DNA of 47,952 nucleotides from T1Sed10-7 sp040904745 (GTDB lineage: Bacteria > Actinomycetota > Nitriliruptoria > Nitriliruptorales > Nitriliruptoraceae): the NCBI GenBank assembly GCA_040904745.1, contig JBBDSW010000059.1, positions 1-47,952 on the forward strand, read 5' to 3'. The stretch's first letter is position 1; each line of letters opens with the position of its first letter. A program made the translations under genes and the position numbers. Shown here one piece after another: positions 1 to 7,846 of the stretch. The notes under the pieces were generated by a model. It was not told the DNA's origin and ran no database searches. It was given only the letters and a program-made list of their open reading frames with translations.

Positions 1-4
1 TGGC

Positions 5-550
5 TCAGTCGAGCGCCGGTGCTGCGGGCAGATCGAGTTCGGTACCGACGAGGTGGTTGAAGTAGTTGGTCATGATGGTGCGGACCACCTCGGCGTAGGC
101 CTCGAGCAGTTCCTGCTCGGACCAGCCCACCTCGGTAGCGGTCTTCCAGGTGACGTCGTCGACGTAGCCGGTGTTGGCCGCGATCTCGCGGGTGACGTCG
201 AGGAGCGACTCGAGCTTCTCGTCGTCCGGCAGGGAGCCGCGCCGGATCGCGATGGTGTCGTCTTCGCTGTGTCCGGCGGCCTTGGCCGCACCGGTGTAGG
301 CGGCCTGGCAGTACTCGCAGTTGTTGGTGTGGGCGACCGCCAGATGGATGGCCTGCCGGGTCTTCTCGTCGAGCGAGGACTCCTCGCGGAGGAGCTGCTC
401 GGTGTTGGCGTACATCTTCACCAACGCGGGAGCATGAGCCATCTCGCCGAAGATGTTGATGACCTTGCCGACCTGCTTCCCGAGGGCCTCGAGCGTCTCA
501 CGGCTCTCGGCAGGAGCATCGTCGACGGTGTGGACAGGAACGCGTGGCAC
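5..550 (-). CDS. AhpD-like / carboxymuconolactone decarboxylase family protein
   Basis: A 181-residue all-helical CMD-family protein. The diagnostic motif is C78-E-Y-C81 (NNCEYCQAAYTG), the redox-active CxxC of alkylhydroperoxidase-D-like proteins. In AhpD the CxxC is followed by a proton-relay His four residues on; here that position is Tyr85, so peroxidase activity may be altered. The GTG start at 550-548 is preceded by CGGAG about 7 bases upstream; the open frame extends to 1081 but the upstream part is not CMD-like and lies in the divergent promoter region and sigma gene. It is divergent from an ECF sigma/anti-sigma pair and shares with it a palindromic GGAAC-N18-GTTCC promoter, which suggests a role in oxidative or thiol stress (inference). 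E. coli YnjA, next to an ynjBCD-type transporter as here, belongs to the same broad family. Confidence 0.85.
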   Translation of the reverse strand: MPRVPVHTVDDAPAESRETLEALGKQVGKVINIFGEMAHAPALVKMYANTEQLLREESSLDEKTRQAIHLAVAHTNNCEYCQAAYTGAAKAAGHSEDDTIAIRRGSLPDDEKLESLLDVTREIAANTGYVDDVTWKTATEVGWSEQELLEAYAEVVRTIMTNYFNHLVGTELDLPAAPALD

Positions 551-667
551 TTTCGAACTCCGATGTGGTTGGGAGCGGGAGTCAGCTGTGGCAACCGTGG
601 ACGAGGGCGATCTGTTCCATCGCGAGGGCGATCTCCGTGGCGGACGACAGAGGTGGCCGATCGACAC

Positions 668-695
668 GGAACAGGGTCGGGTGCCTCTGGGTTCC
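668..695. promoter_or_regulatory. Bidirectional ECF sigma promoter GGAAC-N18-GTTCC
   Basis: GGAAC at 668-672 and GTTCC at 691-695 are separated by exactly 18 bases. ECF (SigR/SigE-type) promoters read GGAAC (-35), 16-19 bases, GTT (-10). Because GGAAC and GTTCC are reverse complements, the same element is a -35/-10 pair on both strands. To the right it would start transcription near 700, upstream of the sigma gene at 778; to the left near 684, upstream of the AhpD-like gene at 550. A second copy with identical spacing lies at 8783-8810. Confidence 0.65.
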
Positions 696-777
696 CCACC
701 CGAGGTGTCGTTCGCGAGCTGTCGGTCGCGAGCTGATGCCGGACCCCACCCCGACCACGTACGTACGAGGGAGTCCC

Positions 778-1449
778 ATGACCCCGGCCGGCTCCTGCCT
801 GGCGCACAGCGAAGCACCAGCAGCGGACCCCGCCGACGCGCCCGCTGCGGCGACACCGGCTGCGGCGACACCGGCTGCGGCGTCCGCCGCCGCGGACGCG
901 CCCGTCGCCGACGCTCGCGATCGCGCGTTCCAGACCTACGTCGAGCCGGAGCTGCGGTTGCTGTTCGCGGTGGCGATGCGTCTGACCCGGGACCCTCACG
1001 AGGCGGAGGACCTGGTGCAAGACACCCTGCTACGCGCCTACCGGGCGATCGAGAGGTTCGACGGCCGGTACCCACGCGCATGGCTGCTCACCATCCTCCG
1101 CAACACGAACAGCAACCGTGGCCGGAAGAAGACCCCGGCGCTGCTCGAGGATCCCGACCACGCGCTCGCCCAACTCACGTCCCCAGGCCCGGACGGTCGG
1201 GACGGCGCCGCCGAGGTCGCCCTCAGCCACCTCGCCGACCCGGACCTGGTCGCTGCTCTCCAGCGGTTGTCGGCGGATCATCAGGCGGTCGTCGCTCTGG
1301 TCGACATCGACGGTCTCACCTATCAGGAGGCCGCTGAGATGCTCGACGTGCCGGTCGGCACGGTCATGAGCCGCCTCCACCGCGCCCGCCGACGGCTGCG
1401 GGCCACGTTGCAGCGCAAGGGAGCGCTCCGGGAGGTCATGGACCGATGA
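778..1449 (+). CDS. ECF (group IV) RNA polymerase sigma factor
   Basis: A 223-residue sigma-70 family protein. After an Ala/Pro-rich N-terminal extension of about 45 residues (with a 15-bp DNA tandem repeat at 844-888) comes region 2 (FAVAMRLTRDPHEAEDLVQD, then a PRAWLLTILRNT region 2.4) and a region 4 helix-turn-helix (LTYQEAAEMLDVPVGTVMSR). There is no region 1 or 3, as in ECF sigmas. The ATG at 778 is chosen because AGGGAG lies 5-10 bases upstream and the frame before it is not sigma-like. Its stop overlaps the anti-sigma start (ATGA), indicating translational coupling. The GGAAC-N18-GTT element at 668-693 suggests positive autoregulation. The SigR/RsrA-like arrangement points to redox or envelope stress; the inducer cannot be told from sequence. 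Confidence 0.93.
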   Translation: MTPAGSCLAHSEAPAADPADAPAAATPAAATPAAASAAADAPVADARDRAFQTYVEPELRLLFAVAMRLTRDPHEAEDLVQDTLLRAYRAIERFDGRYPRAWLLTILRNTNSNRGRKKTPALLEDPDHALAQLTSPGPDGRDGAAEVALSHLADPDLVAALQRLSADHQAVVALVDIDGLTYQEAAEMLDVPVGTVMSRLHRARRRLRATLQRKGALREVMDR

Positions 1450-1772
1450 ACCTGCTCCGACGGCTACTGATGCCCGACTGCGAGCGCGTGCGCAAGGTGC
1501 TGCAGTCCTACCTCGATGGTGAACTCGACGAACGCCACGCCAGGACGGTGGCGGCCCACCTCGAGCACTGCGACCGCTGTGACATCGAACGGGACGTCTA
1601 CGAGCAGGTGAAGTCCTCGCTCCAGGACCTGCGGCAGCCACCCGACCCGGAAGCGCTCGCGCGCCTGCAGAGCTTCGCAGCCACCCTTCGCCGGATCGCC
1701 CCCAACGCGCGAGCCGACGGTGGGCAGGATGACGACGTCGAACGGGATGCCGGCGGCGACGGCAGGTCGTGA
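1446..1772 (+). CDS. Zinc-finger (ZAS, zf-HC2) anti-sigma factor
   Basis: A 108-residue protein whose start overlaps the sigma stop by four bases. It carries the zinc-binding anti-sigma motif H-x3-C-x2-C (HLEHCDRC, about residues 38-45) preceded by a Cys near residue 14 and the helix LQSYLDGELDERHA, as in RsrA/ChrR-class anti-sigma factors. No transmembrane segment is visible, so it should be cytoplasmic and sequester the cognate sigma, releasing it on zinc loss or disulfide formation (family knowledge). The C-terminus is short, acidic and Gly-rich. It ends 10 bases from the stop of a convergent permease gene, with no clear terminator between. Confidence 0.9.
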   Translation: MNLLRRLLMPDCERVRKVLQSYLDGELDERHARTVAAHLEHCDRCDIERDVYEQVKSSLQDLRQPPDPEALARLQSFAATLRRIAPNARADGGQDDDVERDAGGDGRS

Positions 1773-1782
1773 GCGCCGGCGG

Positions 1783-2565
1783 TCAGCGCCAGGACCGCTG
1801 GACCGCGATGAGCGCGACCACCGGCGGCAGGAGGAAGACCAGCGCCAGCGTCGCGGCCACCTGGGGATCGCGCGTAACGAACGGCAGCAGCACCATCGGC
1901 AGGGTCAACCGACCTCCGCCGACGGCGAGGCTGGTGCCGTACTGGCTCCAGCTCACGAGGAAGCCCAACAGGCCTGCGAGCGCGGTCGCCGGCGCGGCAG
2001 CCGGGAGCGTGATCAGCCACCATCGTGACGAGGCTCCGGCTCCCAGCGTGCGGGCGGCTTCCTCCTGCCGCCGCAGTTCGCGTCCGAACGCCGGGGTGAG
2101 CGTCAGCACGACGTAGGGCAGCACGTAGACCAGGTGGGCGGACACGAGCCCGCCCACGGTGTCAGCCATCCCGAGCCGCAGCAACCAGGTCGCGAGCCCG
2201 GTCCCGACGGCGTACGGCGGGACCAGCAGGGGCAGCGCGATGATCGCGAAGCCGACCAGCCGTCGCCGGGTCGGGGCGGTGGCCAGGAGCCGTGCGGCGG
2301 GCCAGCCGAGCACCAGTGCGAGCCCGGTGGTGATCAGGGCGACCAGCAGCGAGGTGGTGACGGCTTCGCTGACACGGGTACCGGTGTCGGTGAGGACCGC
2401 GAGCCCGCGGGTTCCGAGCTGCTGGGGCACCAGCGCCGGTGACCGCCAGACGTCCGCCGCAGCGCGCAACGGGAGGACGCTGAGCGGCAGGATCGCCACG
2501 AGCGCGACGGCCCACGCCCAGCCCGGGTGCGCGCGCGTCGGCTGCCAGCCACCGGTCTCACGCAC
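1783..2565 (-). CDS. ABC importer permease (second half of YnjC-type permease)
   Basis: A 260-residue polytopic membrane protein with about six hydrophobic segments. The cytoplasmic EAA loop (EAARTLGAGASSRWWLITLP) that docks onto the ATPase is evident near residue 170. Its start overlaps the end of the upstream permease by 8 bases. Together these two proteins correspond to the two halves of a fused permease such as E. coli YnjC. Substrate is unknown; the family sits between thiamine/iron/molybdate-type importers. Assignment to one system with the ATPase at 4077-5141 and the binding protein at 5138-6412 is inferred from strand, proximity and matching architecture. Confidence 0.88.
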   Translation of the reverse strand: MRETGGWQPTRAHPGWAWAVALVAILPLSVLPLRAAADVWRSPALVPQQLGTRGLAVLTDTGTRVSEAVTTSLLVALITTGLALVLGWPAARLLATAPTRRRLVGFAIIALPLLVPPYAVGTGLATWLLRLGMADTVGGLVSAHLVYVLPYVVLTLTPAFGRELRRQEEAARTLGAGASSRWWLITLPAAAPATALAGLLGFLVSWSQYGTSLAVGGGRLTLPMVLLPFVTRDPQVAATLALVFLLPPVVALIAVQRSWR

Positions 2566-3373
2566 GGTCGCGCCTCACCACGAGTCCGGCGACCGCGGCC
2601 ACCGCGAGGCTGCCGAGCGTGGCGAGCAGGAGCACGGCCGAGGCGACGGAGCGGCCCGACAGGTCGGCGGTCCGTGTCGCCCGCAGCGCGTAGGTCGCCA
2701 ACGTGTCCGGGCTGGTGGGGCCGACCAGCAGTGGCACCTCGAACGAGCCGAGCAGGTAGGCGGCGACGACGGTGATGCCGATCACCAGTGGGAGCTTCAG
2801 GGCGGGCAGGACGACCAGGACGAGGCGCGCGAGCGGCCCGGCGCCATGCACCGCCGCGGCCTCCTCGCGGCTGGTCACCGACTCGTCCCAGGTTGCCAGG
2901 AGCAGCAGTGCGAGGAACGGCACCTCCTTGACCACGTAGACGAGGACGATCCCGGCGCCGGAGGCCGCGCGCACGACGTCGAACGGCAGACCGCCGAGCG
3001 CGCGATCGGCCAGGCCGCCGGAGCCGAGCCACAGCACCGCGACGACCGCCACCAGGAGATGTGGGACGAGCACCGGCAGCGCCGCGAGCGTGCGCGCCCA
3101 TCGTCGCCCACGCAGCGCGACGGCGGCGCCCACCGCCAGGACGACCGCCAGTCCGGTCCCCACGAGCGTCGTCCAGGCCGTGAAGCGGGCCGCACGCCAG
3201 AACGCGGGGTCGGTGAGTGCCTGCTGCCAAGCCGCCAGGCCGAACCCACCACCACCGAGGGGATCCACCTCGACGCTGGTGCGTGCCGCCCCGAGGAGTG
3301 CGCCGCCGAAGAGCGCGCCGACCACGGCCAGTGCCGGCAACGCTGGTGCCCACGGTCGCAGCCGGGGCATCAT
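2558..3373 (-). CDS. ABC importer permease (first half of YnjC-type permease)
   Basis: A 271-residue inner-membrane permease with a hydrophobic N-terminal helix, about six membrane spans and the EAA-type loop EEAAAVHGAGPLARLVLVVL near residue 170. It is translationally coupled to the downstream permease by an 8-base overlap. The 83-base gap to the divergent CDP-alcohol phosphatidyltransferase at 3457 must contain promoters for both directions. In gamma-proteobacterial ynj operons the permease is one fused protein; here it is two genes, probably the ancestral state. Confidence 0.88.
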   Translation of the reverse strand: MMPRLRPWAPALPALAVVGALFGGALLGAARTSVEVDPLGGGGFGLAAWQQALTDPAFWRAARFTAWTTLVGTGLAVVLAVGAAVALRGRRWARTLAALPVLVPHLLVAVVAVLWLGSGGLADRALGGLPFDVVRAASGAGIVLVYVVKEVPFLALLLLATWDESVTSREEAAAVHGAGPLARLVLVVLPALKLPLVIGITVVAAYLLGSFEVPLLVGPTSPDTLATYALRATRTADLSGRSVASAVLLLATLGSLAVAAVAGLVVRRDRA

Positions 3374-3456
3374 GGGAGCACCCGAGGGAACACGGTGATG
3401 GCGGGTCGGGTTGTCCCCCTGGCCGCGATGTGACCGTGACGAGGAGACGACGGCCC

Positions 3457-4065
3457 ATGCTCGACCAGCGTGCCCGGGCCGTGCTGCGCCCCGGGCTCGA
3501 TCGTGTGGCGCGACCGTTGGCGCGGTGGGGTGTGACGCCGATCGTGCTGACGCTGGCCGGGTTCCTCGTGGGGCTCGGCTCGGCCGGGGCGGCCGCGCTG
3601 GCGGCGTGGTGGCTCGCGCTCGGTCTGTGGCTGGTCAGCCGACTGCTCGACGGTCTCGACGGTGCGGTTGCTCGCGCGCGTGGCACGGTGACCGACCGTG
3701 GCGGCTACCTCGACGTCGTGGCGGATTTCACCGTCTACGGAGCCTTCGTCGTCGGCTGCGCGATCGGGCAGCCGGACGCACGCATGGCACTGCTCGTGCT
3801 CCTGCTCGCCTACTACGTCAACGGCACGGCGTTCCTGGCGCTCTCCTCGGCGCTCGAGCGGCGCCGGCAACACACCGGGCTCGAGGACGAGCGGTCCTTC
3901 GTCTTCTCCCGTGGTCTGGCCGAAGGGACCGAGACCGTCGTCGCGCACGCGCTGTTCGTGACCTTCCCGTCGGTGATGCCGGTGTTGGCCTGGGTGTTCG
4001 CGGGCATCGTCGCCGTGACCGTCGTGCAGCGTGTCGGTGTCGCTATCCGCGCGTTGGCGCCGTGA
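3457..4065 (+). CDS. CDP-alcohol phosphatidyltransferase family membrane protein (YnjF-like)
   Basis: A 202-residue integral membrane enzyme with the complete family signature D-x2-DG-x2-AR-x8-G-x3-D-x3-D (DGLDGAVARARG followed by GYLDVVAD), the Mg2+ and CDP-binding residues of CDP-alcohol phosphotransferases. Several hydrophobic helices follow. The ATG at 3457 has GAGGAG about 10 bases upstream; the frame before it is unlike the family. It lies on the opposite strand inside an ABC transporter locus, between ATPase and permeases. E. coli ynjF, a homologous family member, is also beside ynjBCD, so the association appears conserved. The alcohol acceptor cannot be read from sequence. Confidence 0.9.
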   Translation: MLDQRARAVLRPGLDRVARPLARWGVTPIVLTLAGFLVGLGSAGAAALAAWWLALGLWLVSRLLDGLDGAVARARGTVTDRGGYLDVVADFTVYGAFVVGCAIGQPDARMALLVLLLAYYVNGTAFLALSSALERRRQHTGLEDERSFVFSRGLAEGTETVVAHALFVTFPSVMPVLAWVFAGIVAVTVVQRVGVAIRALAP

Positions 4066-4076
4066 TCCTCGCGCGA

Positions 4077-5141
4077 TCATGGTGTCTTCGCCGGGGCCTC
4101 CGCGCCCCGGTGGGCATCCGGGAGCACCCAGATGTGCTCGGGGGCGATGGTCAGCAGGACCTGCTCTCCCGCGCGCGGCGGCGCAGTGGTGACGTGGGCG
4201 ACGATCCGGAGGCCGTCGACGTCGACGGTGAGCCGATGGTGGCTTCCCTGGAACTCGACCTCGTCGACGACGCCGGACAGTGAGCCGTCCCGGGTGTCCG
4301 GTCCGTCCGCGACGTGCAGGTGCTCGGGCCGCAGCGTGACGGTCACGTCGCGGTCGGGACCAGGCACCGGCAGATCGATGCTGTCCCGCCGGAGCCTGCC
4401 AGCCGTGACCGGGCCGGACAACTGGTTGCTGGCACCGAAGAACCGCGCCACCACCGCCGAGGCGGGACGTTCGAAGACGTCCTGCGGGGGAGCATGCTGG
4501 ACGATGCGCCCCTCGATCAGCAGTGCGACCCGGTCACCGAGCGCGGCCGCCTCGGTCCGGTCGTGGGTGACGTAGAGGGTCGTGACCTGACGATCACGTT
4601 GGATGCGACGGATGAGGCGCCGGAGGTCCTCACGACGTGCCGGGTCGACCGCCGAGAGTGGTTCGTCCAGCAGCAGCAGGTCCGGGTCGCCGGCCAGGGC
4701 CCGTGCCAGGGCCACGCGCTGGGCCTCGCCGCCGGAGAGCCCGCGGGTCGGGCGGTGCCCGGTGCCGGGCAACCCGACCTCCTCGAGGAGTTCGTCGGCA
4801 CGCCCCCGCCGAGCACGACGTCCAACGCCGGCCATCCGCAGGGCGAAGGCGACGTTGTCACGGACGGCCATCGACGTGAACAGCCGCGGTTCCTGGAAGA
4901 CGACCGCGAGCCGGCGCCGGTGGACGGGCTCGGCCCCCAGGTCGCGGTCATCGAGGTGGACCGTTCCCGCGGTCACCGGCGCGAGGCCGGCGATGGTGCG
5001 CAGGAGGGTCGTCTTGCCGGCGCCGGACGGACCCACGACCGTCGTCATCGACCCCGCCGGGACGTCGAGGTGGAGGTCCCGCAGGATGGTCGTGTCATCG
5101 ACGCGGCACGCCAGTGCGGCGCAGGTGAGCCGTGCGGTCAT
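4077..5141 (-). CDS. ABC importer ATP-binding protein (YnjD-like, with TOBE-type C-terminus)
   Basis: A 354-residue nucleotide-binding subunit: Walker A GPSGAGKTT (about residue 38), signature LSGGEAQR, Walker B LLLLDEPLSAVDP and the switch His in YVTHDRTEAA. A C-terminal extension of about 120 residues with the RPEHL and APEHIWV motifs is a TOBE-like regulatory domain, as in MalK/PotA/ModC-type importers. It overlaps the stop of the upstream binding-protein gene by 4 bases, so SBP and ATPase are co-translated. The permeases follow on the same strand after the inserted opposite-strand gene. Confidence 0.92.
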   Translation of the reverse strand: MTARLTCAALACRVDDTTILRDLHLDVPAGSMTTVVGPSGAGKTTLLRTIAGLAPVTAGTVHLDDRDLGAEPVHRRRLAVVFQEPRLFTSMAVRDNVAFALRMAGVGRRARRGRADELLEEVGLPGTGHRPTRGLSGGEAQRVALARALAGDPDLLLLDEPLSAVDPARREDLRRLIRRIQRDRQVTTLYVTHDRTEAAALGDRVALLIEGRIVQHAPPQDVFERPASAVVARFFGASNQLSGPVTAGRLRRDSIDLPVPGPDRDVTVTLRPEHLHVADGPDTRDGSLSGVVDEVEFQGSHHRLTVDVDGLRIVAHVTTAPPRAGEQVLLTIAPEHIWVLPDAHRGAEAPAKTP

Positions 5142-6412
5142 CGGAGCACCTCATCGCGCCACCGCTCCTCGATGGCCTCGACGCGTTCGACCGGCAGCTC
5201 GTCGACCAGCGGACCGTGGTCATCGAGCAGGTAGGGCCCCTGGCGGGCAGCGTCGAAGGCGGCGCGCTGGTCCTCGGTGAGGCGTGCCAGATCGAGGACC
5301 GTCGGGACACCCAGGATGTCGGGGTCGGCCTTCCGCGCCTGCAGCGCGGGCTCGAGGAGCAGGTTGGCGAGGACCAGGCCGCCCTCCCGGTTGGCGGCGT
5401 TGGCGGGGATGGTCACGTAGCTGACGTTGTGCAGGGTGCCTTGCTCGAGCATGAAGGGGCGGGTCGACTCCGGGAAGGTCCCTTGGGCGACCCCGGTCTG
5501 GACGAAGCCGGGGTCGTAGCTCATGGCGAGGTCGACCTCGCCGTTGGCGAACAGCTGGTTGAGCTCCGCCTCGGAGCCGGGGTGGTTCCTCCCCTCCTGC
5601 CACAGCAGCGGTGCCAACTCGGCGAGCCACTCCATCGCTTCGTCCTCACCCATCGCCGTGACCACCTGGCGGACGAACGCGGACCCGGTGAAGTCGGGCG
5701 GTGCCGGGTAGGTGAAGCGTCCCGGTTCGGCGCGGGCGAGGCTCATCAGGTCGTCGAGTGAGCGCGGTGGCTGCGGGAGCCGATCGGTGTCGTGGGCGTA
5801 GACGAACAGCCCACGGCTCCACGGCGACTCCTGTCCGTCCACGGCCACCCCGAAGTCGGTGTCCACGGTCTCCGGGTCAACGAGGTCGGCATTGGGCAAC
5901 TCGCGCGCCCAGTCCTCGAGCCACAGGCCGGCGTTCTTCCCAGCGGCGAAGTTCTCGCCGTTGATCCAGATGAGGTCGACCGAGCCCTCTTCCTCGCCGG
6001 CCCGGTTCTCCGCGAGGACGCGCTGCACGGCGTCGGCGGTGTCGGAGATCGGCACCCGTTCGACGCTGATGCCGAGCGCTTCGGCAGCCGGAACCACATG
6101 GTCATCGATGTAGGCGTTGATGCGATCGTCGCCGCCGAACAACCACCATCGGACCGTCTGACCCTGTGCCTGTTCGCGTAGCGCCTCGAAGTCCGTGACG
6201 GTCGGCTGGTCCGCTGCCGGCTGGTCCGCTGCCGACTCGTCCCCGGACGTCTGATCCTCGGACGTCTGATCCTCGGAGGTCTGATCCTCGGACGCGGGAG
6301 AGGCGGCTCCCGCATCATCGGATGCTTCGGACCCGCACGCGGCAGCGAGCAACGCCAGCGCGAGCGTGGCGCCCAGGAGTCGGGTACGGACCCACGTCGG
6401 GGTCAGCGGCAT
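5138..6412 (-). CDS. ABC importer substrate-binding lipoprotein (YnjB-like)
   Basis: A 424-residue extracytoplasmic solute-binding protein. It begins with a lipoprotein signal (hydrophobic core LLGATLALALLAAAC, lipobox LAAAC) followed by a very acidic low-complexity linker built of SEDQT and AADQP repeats (about residues 36-70). The mature domain (VRWWLFGGDDRINAYIDDHV, LIWINGENFAAGKNAGLW) resembles family-1 and YnjB-type binding proteins. It is the first gene of the minus-strand transporter set and overlaps the ATPase gene by 4 bases. Ligand unknown. The TRP-rich mature start is typical of binding proteins with long N-lobes. Confidence 0.85.
   Translation of the reverse strand: MPLTPTWVRTRLLGATLALALLAAACGSEASDDAGAASPASEDQTSEDQTSEDQTSGDESAADQPAADQPTVTDFEALREQAQGQTVRWWLFGGDDRINAYIDDHVVPAAEALGISVERVPISDTADAVQRVLAENRAGEEEGSVDLIWINGENFAAGKNAGLWLEDWARELPNADLVDPETVDTDFGVAVDGQESPWSRGLFVYAHDTDRLPQPPRSLDDLMSLARAEPGRFTYPAPPDFTGSAFVRQVVTAMGEDEAMEWLAELAPLLWQEGRNHPGSEAELNQLFANGEVDLAMSYDPGFVQTGVAQGTFPESTRPFMLEQGTLHNVSYVTIPANAANREGGLVLANLLLEPALQARKADPDILGVPTVLDLARLTEDQRAAFDAARQGPYLLDDHGPLVDELPVERVEAIEERWRDEVLR
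6203..6296 (-). repeat. 15-bp tandem repeats encoding the lipoprotein linker
   Basis: Two copies of a 15-bp unit (GCTGGTCCGCTGCCG) and about three of another (CTGATCCTCGGACGT with one variant) encode the repeated AADQP and SEDQT pentapeptides of the surface linker. In-frame 15-bp units allow length change by slippage without frameshift. Confidence 0.8.
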
Positions 6413-6520
6413 GGACGGACCTCGGGCACGGGGGCGGGTTGGAAGGGCGCGCAGGAGGCGCCGGTCACCGTCCGGAACCCGTCACGCCCGCGGTTGCTTC
6501 CGTTCGTGGCTGCTGCGGGG

Positions 6521-6716
6521 TCCGTGCGGGTGCCGTGCGGGTGCCGTGCGGGTGCCGTGCGGGTGCCGNNNNNNNNNNNNNNNNNNNNNNNNNNNNNNNN
6601 NNNNNNNNNNNNNNNNNNNNNNNNNNNNNNNNNNNNNNNNNNNNNNNNNNNNNNNNNNNNNNNNNNNNCCGTGCGGGTGCCGTGCGGGTGCCGTGCGGGT
6701 GCCGTGCGGGTGCCGG
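6521..6716. repeat. 11-bp tandem repeat (GTGCCGTGCGG) spanning an assembly gap
   Basis: The unit GTGCCGTGCGG repeats perfectly at 6530-6562 (three full copies plus edges), enters the 100-N run at 6569-6668, and resumes in the same phase at 6669-6709. The true copy number is unknown because the gap has placeholder length. The unit is not a multiple of 3, so it is not coding in one frame. Confidence 0.9.
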
Positions 6717-6791
6717 ATCGGCTGCGTGTGGGGTCGGCAGGGTCGAGCCTGTGCGTCGGGTGTCGGTGGCCCGCGGCGTGCCCTGACCGGT

Positions 6792-6836
6792 TCGCTGGAA
6801 GGATCCGACGTCCCAGACGTCGGATCCTTCCAGCGA
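6792..6836. repeat. Perfect 21-bp inverted repeat with 3-base loop
   Basis: Arms 6792-6812 and 6816-6836 are exact reverse complements (TCGCTGGAAGGATCCGACGTC and its complement) around the loop CCA. No T-run follows on either strand, and no gene end is adjacent, so it is not a convincing intrinsic terminator despite great predicted stability. Confidence 0.85.
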
Positions 6837-7066
6837 GTGCGCCGGTTCGTCTGGCCCGGGGGTGCCGGATAGGGCGCACGTGAGCTGCAGGGGGCCGCAG
6901 GTGGGGCGCCGCTGATGCATCATGCTGGGGTTCACTGTGGTGAGGGAGCGACGGGCCGCGGACACCTCGAAGGAAGCCCTCGGGCGTGTGGCGGGTTCCC
7001 GGCCCGAACCTCGAGCACCCGGATCAGCACGAGCCACCGTCCAGGCCGAAGCCAACAGGAGCGACC

Positions 7067-7801
7067 ATGAGCGACGAGCGCCCACCCGCCAACTACGACG
7101 ATCTGTCCGCGCTCTTCATCAACTGCACGCTCAAGCCCGGCCCGGAGCCCTCGCACACCGAACTGCTCGGCGAGGCGTCGATGGGATTGATGCGCCAGCA
7201 AGGGGTGAGCGTGGCCTCCATCCGAGCGGTCGACCACGACATCGCGCCGGGGGTCCAGCCCGACATGACCGAGCACGGCTTCGAACGGGACGACTGGCCT
7301 GCCATCCAGGAGCAGGTGATGGCGGCCGACATCCTGGTGCTGATGTCGCCTATCTGGCTGGGGGAGCGATCCTCGGTCGCCAACCGCGTCATCGAGCGGC
7401 TCTACAGCTACTCGGGGATCCTGAACGAGCAGGGTCAGTACGCCTACTACGGCCGGGTCGGCGGCTGCCTGGTCACCGGCAACGAGGACGGGGTGAAGCA
7501 CGTGGCGATGGGGACGCTCTACGCCCTGCAGCACCTCGGCTACGTGATCCCACCGCAGGCCGATGCCGGGTGGATCGGCGAGGCCGGCCCTGGGCCGTCC
7601 TACGGGGACGAGTTGGAGGACGGCACCCGCGCCGGGATGGACAACGACTTCACGAAGAAGAACACGACGTTCATGACGTGGAACCTCCTCCACCTCGCGC
7701 GCATCCTGAAGGACGCCGGCGGGATCCCGGTGTACGGCAACCAGCAGCGGGCCTGGAGCGAGGGCTCGCGGTTCGGCTTCGCCAACCCCGAGTACCGCTG
7801 A
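7067..7801 (+). CDS. NADPH-dependent FMN reductase-like flavodoxin-fold protein
   Basis: A 244-residue flavoprotein of the NADPH-dependent FMN reductase group. Seen: an N-terminal strand ALFINCTLKPGPEPSHTELL, where the Thr/Ser-rich loop binds FMN phosphate, then ADILVLMSPIWLGERSSVAN, the second flavin loop, and GGCLVTGNEDGVKHVAM. The ATG at 7067 is preceded by AGGAG about 6 bases away; the 27 codons upstream lack similarity. It is followed by a convergent lipoprotein gene 45 bases on. Likely a cytosolic NAD(P)H:flavin or quinone oxidoreductase; substrate not determined. Confidence 0.9.
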   Translation: MSDERPPANYDDLSALFINCTLKPGPEPSHTELLGEASMGLMRQQGVSVASIRAVDHDIAPGVQPDMTEHGFERDDWPAIQEQVMAADILVLMSPIWLGERSSVANRVIERLYSYSGILNEQGQYAYYGRVGGCLVTGNEDGVKHVAMGTLYALQHLGYVIPPQADAGWIGEAGPGPSYGDELEDGTRAGMDNDFTKKNTTFMTWNLLHLARILKDAGGIPVYGNQQRAWSEGSRFGFANPEYR

Positions 7802-7846
7802 CCGCGTCACTCGCAGGGTCACTCGCGAGCCGCGCCGCGTCGGCCC

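Larger units (their letters stand above)
6413..7066. other. Divergent intergenic region with repeats and an assembly gap
   Basis: The 654 bases between the divergent binding-protein gene and the flavodoxin-fold reductase hold no supported gene. They contain an 11-bp tandem array interrupted by 100 N, a perfect 21-bp hairpin (6792-6836) and a 10-bp palindrome TGATGCATCA (6913-6922) that could be an operator for the reductase. Open frames here run through the repeat and N run and lack coding character. Confidence 0.7.

Noticed and set aside
6366..6872. Open frames through the 11-bp repeat and N run
   Set aside because: They exist only because the repeat lacks stops; the protein is low-complexity and includes unknown sequence.
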